From the NCBI RefSeq assembly GCF_963924675.1, contig NC_089232.1:30702842-30766841 (forward strand): a stretch of 64,000 bases of DNA. The letters are read 5' to 3'. Below the pieces are notes generated by a model. That model saw only the letters and a program-made list of their open reading frames with translations, had not been told where the DNA came from and did no database searches. This stretch comes from Phocoena phocoena (taxonomy: Eukaryota > Chordata > Mammalia > Artiodactyla > Phocoenidae). Shown here in pieces: positions 58,236 through 64,000 of the stretch (positions within the stretch are counted from its first letter, which is position 1; each line of letters starts with the position of its first letter). The position numbers were made by a program, and so were the translations under genes.

Positions 58236-60510
58236 AAATTTTAACACTACACACAAAATGACATTGATTTTATAATGGGTTTTATCATCCAGAAAAAAGC
58301 ATTATTATTTTTATGGCAGTTCCCAGAAGTAGGACTAAATGTAGGCTAAAGAAGGATGTCCTAGGACACGAAATGCCATGAAGGATGGGTAGAGAGGAAA
58401 CAGGTCAGCTTCCCTGTGGATTCGGGGCTGAGGGACCAGCAGGGGTCATGAAGTAAGAGAAGTTCTCTTCTCCATTACTTGGTAATGTTGTCTTTCAGAG
58501 TGAACAGTGGAGGTTTGCCCAGGACACATGTTTTCATTATTGGGCAGCTGAAATTAGGGAAAGTTCACTTTGAACAAGGGCTGTAAAGGTGTATATGGAA
58601 GCCTTAGAGCCTGAGTTTCCTGTATTTACTTTTCCAAAATCTGGTTTCCTAGGATAAAGTGATCTTTCTGTAAATACTCAGTGTCCCCTGCAAAGGAGAC
58701 CTTTCTTATAGGAGTAAATGATGCTTCATGTTCCTGTGGTAACATATGAAAAATAGATGGTTTTTCCATTAGACCTATCCCTAAAGGCTTTTTGAAAGTA
58801 TGTTTTGAACAAGGCCCTGCTCTTTGGGCTGCCCACTAAAAGGGACAGGGGATGGGAAGTGGAGGTTGGGTCAAACAAAATGGAACTGGCCTGAGACACT
58901 GAATTGGGCATCTTGTGCCTGGTTTCACACTCACAACCTTTGTAGTGTGTTCCACAGCAGTATCCTCAAATTACAACCACTTGGAGAGCTTGGTAAACCA
59001 GATGGCTGGGCAGGAGGTGGGAGAGTTTGCATGTGTAAAGAGTTCCCCAGTGTGGCTTGTGCTGCTGGTGGGGAGGAGAGTAAAGGGACACTCTGAGACC
59101 CACCGCTCTACAGTCGGTGCTGTTAGGGAAGCTTCTAGCTTAACGAGTTGCATTTTGTCTAACAAGTTGCATTTTGCGTTTGATGTTTTAAATGCTGCCG
59201 TGGGTTTATGAGCATTATTAAGGGCACTTCCACGGCCTGTCTTGTTTACCAGAGCAGAGTTAGAAGTCGTGCTGAGAACTCTTACCTGTTCTAAATGTTC
59301 TTGTACTCTACCTATGGAAAATGTAATAATCCCATGTTATTAAACTCCAGCTGACCAAAGCTAATCATGTCATGCTTTCTTTTGTGTGGATCACCAAAAA
59401 TCGACTGTTGTGTTGCTGTCATTTCAAATATTTTTCATCCCCTCATTTTAAAGTATGAACTTAATTCAGTGCTCAAGCTAGTATGTGTTAGATTGCATCT
59501 AGATAGAGGATTGGGGCACTTTTATGGTGACTTTTGTTTTGCTTTTTTTTTTTCCTGTGAAATATCAAGTATAAAAATCTTTTGTAGAATCAGGAAAGCC
59601 AGAAATCTAGGCTACCAGAACCATCTCTTAGGAGGTCTTCATTTTAAGCACAAGGCACATTCCCTTTAGACCCTCTCTAAAAATTTGGGTAAATTCTTTT
59701 GAAGCATTAGGAATTAGTTGTATTAAATATGACTTGAATAGTTGTTACTTGGGCTTAGAAAAAGTAGGAAGTTTATTGAAATGGAATTTTATGTATTTGC
59801 TAGTATTTTTCTTTCTCTTTTAAGTCAGAGGAAACAAAATTTTCTTTCACTTCCCTAGTCTAGTATATTATATGCCCAGTAGTTTTGTCCTTAATATTCT
59901 GCTGTCCTCTTACCTTGAAAAGCTTTTAGTTTTCCCCACCTTAGAGTTTATACTTCTCAAGTACTTGCAGATGGTTAGGGCTTCCTCTAGGAGAGATTTG
60001 ACAGATAACTCCCTTCTATAACAAGCTAGTATAACTTTGTATAACTCCAGCCTGCTGTTGCCTTTCCTCTTTTGGTTTTAATTTTTGAATGTGTTAACTT
60101 TTCTGGCTGGGAACCTCAACAGCGTGTCCTGACCCCTTCAAGTCCTGCCTTCAACTAACACTGGCTGGTACTTGCCCCCTCTTCCCTTCTAGTTTGAGGG
60201 TTTCTTGAGGGCAGAGCCCCTTGGTCTTCATCTTTGCCTTTGGCACCCTGAGCACAGGCTGACCTTCAGGGGAGACCAGTGAGCACTTGATGACTCCTTG
60301 GGGTGCCCCATACTGAATACTCCAAGTGTGGACTCAGTTGGCAAACACTTGGCTGGGTAGGTAACATTTATCCTGAAAAACTCTTCATTATGATAAGAGT
60401 GGTTGCATATAAATTCTTCTATACAGCTAGTTTTCAGAGAGTGTTTTATTGTTTTTTTAAAATAGATTATGATTTGTTTTTGATTGCAAAAACAGATTTT
60501 TTTTCTCTAG
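58236..60510. other. No further exon recognised
   Basis: About 2.3 kb of single-copy-looking DNA downstream of the candidate gene. Open frames up to 100 codons (58915-59211, 59367-59669) lack recognisable domains. If the gene is larger than proposed this is intron. Confidence 0.45.
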
Positions 60511-61085
60511 AACATAGAAAATTCAGGAAAGCATAAGAGAAAAGTTATTTTAGTGGCCTGTAATTCCACCACCCAAAGATAACTATGATTAACCTTCCAT
60601 CGCACGGCCTGATGGATTAATGTATAGGTCAATAGATATTCTTTAAAAACTTGTATGAATTCCAAGAGGGTCACACTTTAACTTATTTTTGTAACTTAAC
60701 CATCTTTCATGGTAAGCATTTTTATATCATTTAACATTCACCATAACATCATTCTTAGTGGCTGGGAAATAATCTCTTGATTATGTTTACTATAATTTTG
60801 AAGCCCTTTGGACATACAGATTTTTCTTATTTCTCACTGTTATGAATAATCCACACAGTGTTGTTGGGAATATAAATTGATACAACTTCTCTTGGAAGTC
60901 AACGTGACAATAGCTATCAATTTTACGTGGGTATAATTTGGGTCATCAGTTTCACTTTTTGATATATATGCTACAAAAATACTTGTCTAAAAGTGTGAAG
61001 AAAAATGTAAAGGGTGATGATTGTTGACTTGTTTATAATAGTAAACAAGTTGCCAATAAAAAAGTTGCCAGTACCACACTGTTAT
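60511..61085. mobile_element. Ancient repeat remnants, including an L1-like tail
   Basis: 60860-61080 ('gttgttgggaatataaattg', 'gtttataatagtaaacaag') resembles a decayed sense L1 C-terminal region. 60511-60850 has the look of an ancient interspersed repeat that I cannot name. Confidence 0.4.
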
Positions 61086-61092
61086 AGTTTAT

Positions 61093-61300
61093 TTTTTATT
61101 TTTTTTTTGCGGTATGCGGACCTCTCACTGTTGTGGCCTCTCCCTTTGCGGAGCACAGGCTCTGGACGTGCAGGCTCAGCGGCCATGGCTCACGGGCCCA
61201 GCCGCTCCACGGCATGTGGGATCTTCCCGGACCGGGGCACGAACCCATGTCCCCTGCATCGGCAGGCGGACTCTCAACCACTGCGCCACCAGAGAAACCC
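61093..61300 (-). mobile_element. Young CHR-type SINE
   Basis: Complete minus-strand copy with a T-rich tail at the left. The flanks are AT-rich and the exact target duplication is unclear. Confidence 0.92.
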
Positions 61301-62160
61301 TGATTAGTATTTTATAGTAAGCATATATTAAATTTATAATGCTAAAGTCAAGGAACATAAATGACACAACAGACATTCTTGTATATAACTGTTTGGCTCA
61401 TCTTTGATTATTTAGGATAAGTTCTAGAAATTGGCTTTTTCTCCTACCAGCAGTATATGAATGCTTACTTTCTAGATTCTTCTATAACCAAAAGTTAGTT
61501 TTAACATTTACCAAGTTGATTGGAGAAAAAAAATCTTAGCCCAATTTCATATTTAATATTTGTTAGGGTGAGTAAGTTTGTGCGTCATTTATCATCTTGT
61601 TATTTGCATCTTAACCTTTCAAGATTTCTTCTTACTGATGGATCATCCTTTTCTTAGAACTTTATAACACACTTTATGTAAAAAGGTTGTTAATACTTGG
61701 CAAGTGTTCATTTATTGTTTGTCTTTTACTGTTTTGTTTATGATATTTTTGACATGCCTAAGGTTTTCGTTCTTATGTAAGAGAAACTGTAAATCTTTCC
61801 CCTTAAGCTTTCTACCTTTGCTTGTATAATTAGGAAAACCTTCCCTATCCTAAGTTGAGGCAAACATTTACCTATTTTTTTCTTCTAATTCTTTAGTGGT
61901 CTCATTATATTGAACTAATCTACCTGTAATTTATTCTAATGTATGGTGTGAGGTATCAGTACAACTCATGTTTCATTTTTTTTTAAAACAGCCAACCAGT
62001 TAATATTGTCAATTGTCATTTGTGGAATAATCTATCCTTCCTAGTGTGGTTTGAAATTCCATTTTTTTATCATATGCTAAATTCTTCTAAACTTGAATCT
62101 GTTTGTGGGATTTCAGTTTGGTTCTTTTATTTTGTATTTTTGCCCTTGTTGTGAACTTGT
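61301..62160. other. No gene recognised
   Basis: AT-rich, probably old repeat-derived (some phrases recall antisense L1), but nothing can be delimited. Confidence 0.4.
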
Positions 62161-62162
62161 TC

Positions 62163-62280
62163 ATTCAGGTAGTCTACAAATATTTATTGAGCACCTATTC
62201 TGTGCTGCAACTGCTTCTAGGTGCTAGGGAATCAGCCAAGACTGATCCCTGTTCTCATGGATCTTGTATTCTAGTGGGTG
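62163..62280 (+). mobile_element. L2 3'-end fragment
   Basis: 'caaatatttattgagcacct', 'ttctaggtgctagggaatca' and 'ttgtattctagtgggtg' form the classic L2 tail order. Confidence 0.65.
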
Positions 62281-62337
62281 AGACCTTTTCCGCTGCTTTG
62301 TATTCTAATTGGTTATTGATATCTAAAAGCATTTTTT

Positions 62338-63453
62338 AAATTTTATTTATTTATTTATTTTTAACATCTTTATTGGAGTATAATTGCTTTACAATGGTGT
62401 GTTAGTTTCTGCTTTATAACAAAGTGAATCAGCTATACATATACATATAGCCCCATATCTCTTCCCTCTTGTGTCTCCCACCCTCCCTATCCCACCCCTC
62501 TAGGTGGTCACAAAGCACTGAGCTGATCTTCCTGTGCTATGCGGCTGCTTCCCGCTAGCTATCAGTTTTACATTTAGTAGTGTATATATGTCCATGCCAC
62601 TCTCTCACTTTGTCCCAGCTTACCCTCCCCCCCCATGTCCTCAAGTCCATTCTTTAGTAGGTCTGCGTCTTTATTCCCATTCTGCCCCTAGGTTCTTCAT
62701 AACCTTTTTTTTTTTTTTTTGGATTCCGTATATATGTGTTAGCATACAGTATTTTTCTCTTTCTGACTTATTTCACTCTGTATGACAGACTCTAGGTCCA
62801 TCCACCTCACTACAAATAACTCAATTTCGTTTCTTTTTATGGCTGAGTAATATTCCATTGTATATATGTGCCACATCTTCTTTATCCATTCATCTGTTGA
62901 TGGACCCTTAGGTTGCTTCCATGTCCTGGCTATTGTAAATAGAGCTGCAGTGAACATTGTGATACATGACTCTTTTTGAATTATGGTTTTCTCAGGGTAT
63001 ATGCCCAGCAGTGGGATTGCTGGGTCGTATGGTAGTTCTATTTTTAGTTTTTTAAGGAACCTCCATACTGTTCTCCATAATGGTGTCAGTTTACATTCCC
63101 ACCAACAGTGCAGGAGGGTTCCCTTTTCTCCACACCCTCTCCAGCATTTACTGTTTGTAGATTTTTTTTTTTTTTTTTTTGCGGTACGCGGGCCTCTCAC
63201 CGTTGTGGCCTCTCGCGCTGCGGAGCACAGGCTCCGGACGCGCAGGCTCAGCGGCCATGGCTCAGGGGCCTAGCCACTCCGCGGCATGCGGGGTCCTCCC
63301 AGACTGGGGCACGAACCCGCGTCCCCTGTATCGGCAGGCGGACTCTCAACCACTGCGCCACGAGGGAAGCCCCTGTTTGTAGATTTTTTGATGATGGCCA
63401 TTCTGACTTGTGTGAGGTGATACCTCATTGTAGTTTTGATTTGCATTTCTCTG
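62338..63453 (-). mobile_element. Young-looking 5'-truncated L1, antisense, with SINE inside
   Basis: The minus strand encodes a well-preserved L1 ORF2 C-terminus (62739-63200 frame, e.g. [20 protein letters not shown]) and a complete 3' end at 62360. Flanked by tctaaaagc-T-rich repeats (62322 and 63454) as target duplication. A young SINE interrupts it at 63168-63372. Confidence 0.9.
63168..63372 (-). mobile_element. Young CHR-type SINE in L1
   Basis: Minus-strand copy. Target duplication ctgtttgtagatttttt at 63151-63167 and 63373-63389 within the host L1. Confidence 0.94.
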
Positions 63454-63481
63454 TCTAAAAGCTTTTTATGAATTATATTTA

Positions 63482-63707
63482 CAGTTGACCCCTGAACAAC
63501 ACAAGGATTAGGGGGCCAACCCTCCAAAAATACACCTTTAATTTATGGTCGGCCCTCACATCACCGGTTTCTCCATTTCCAAGGTTCCCCCCATGGGCAG
63601 ACTCAATTACCCGGATCGTGTAGTAGTGTAGTATTTACTATCAAAACAAAACCTCACATATAAATGGACCCACACAGTTCAAACCTCTGTTGTTCAAGGA
63701 TCAACTG
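63482..63707 (-). mobile_element. MER2/Tigger-type DNA transposon relic
   Basis: Terminal inverted repeats CAGTTGACCCCTGAACAACA at the left and TGTTGTTCAAGGATCAACTG at the right, with TA on both sides (63480-63481 and 63708-63709). At 226 bp it keeps no transposase, so it is an internally deleted pogo/Tigger-family element. Confidence 0.85.
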
Positions 63708-63739
63708 TATTTTGTGCTGGGTTTTGTTAATTTTAATAG

Positions 63740-64000
63740 TCTTTCCATTGATCCAGGTTTCTTATGTAGATGATCATGTAATTTTGAATAGTGATAACTT
63801 TGCCTCTTTCCTTTTATATTTTCATCTCATTACTTTTTCTTATCATGCTGACTAGAACTTTAAGAACAACATTTTTTTAAAGGCAGTAGATATCCTTGTA
63901 TTTTTCTTGATGTACTGCTAATGTTTGTAACATTTAACTAAGTCACACAAGAGGCTGACTTTTCAGTTATTTATATATAATATACATATATATGTGACTG
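63740..64000 (-). mobile_element. Ancient L1 ORF2 fragment, running off the window
   Basis: Antisense L1 reverse-transcriptase-region text ('gatgatcatgtaattttgaa', 'gtagatatccttgtatttttc'), strongly diverged. Confidence 0.5.

Overview
This window is mammalian nuclear DNA, most likely from a cetacean (whale, dolphin or porpoise). The basis is about eleven closely similar copies of a tRNA-derived SINE of about 205 bp that opens with GGGCTTCCCTGGTGGCGCAG and ends in CGTACCGC plus poly(A). I recognise this as the CHR-type SINE abundant in cetaceans. Older relatives of it, MIR, L2 and L1 lineages, MaLR and other LTRs, and mariner and Tigger/MER2 relics fill most of the rest. No bacterial or phage features are present. 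Nearly every long open frame is a repeat (L1 ORF2 or ORF1, or SINE) or chance.

Layout. 1-54.2 kb is gene-poor and repeat-dense. It holds an L1 fragment with an 80-bp mariner MITE (1-600), a nested L1 (4.1-8.0 kb), mostly single-copy DNA (8.0-13.0 kb), old L1s with a nested L1 tail (13.1-16.5 kb) and a SINE cluster (18.3-20.0 kb). A HAL1-like half-L1 follows (20.0-21.8 kb), then an L1 pair enclosed by a 61-bp direct repeat (24.0-25.7 kb). Next come a long antisense L1 with a solo LTR, a SINE and 5'-end tandem units (26.9-32.5 kb) and two same-family LTRs around an L1 tail (32.5-35.3 kb). The remainder to 54.2 kb is scattered L1, MIR, L2 and SINE copies between stretches of apparent single-copy sequence.

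54.3-55.7 kb is the one clear regulatory landmark: a CpG island with a GC-box run, a C-rich tract able to form G-quadruplexes on the minus strand, and no TATA box. Inside it, at 55085, a strong-Kozak ATG opens a 40-nt coding exon that ends at a good splice donor. Two further exon-like segments (56821-56876 and 57034-57102), each with good splice sites, join it in matching phase to give a complete 54-codon reading frame. I cannot name this gene. It is either a small microprotein gene or the 5' end of a larger gene running past the window. 57.2-64 kb is downstream or intronic DNA with MIR, L2, SINE, L1 and MER2 copies.

No interplay between genes can be described, because only one candidate gene is visible. 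Repeat family names come from recognition by eye. Boundaries are exact where target-site duplications are given and approximate elsewhere.
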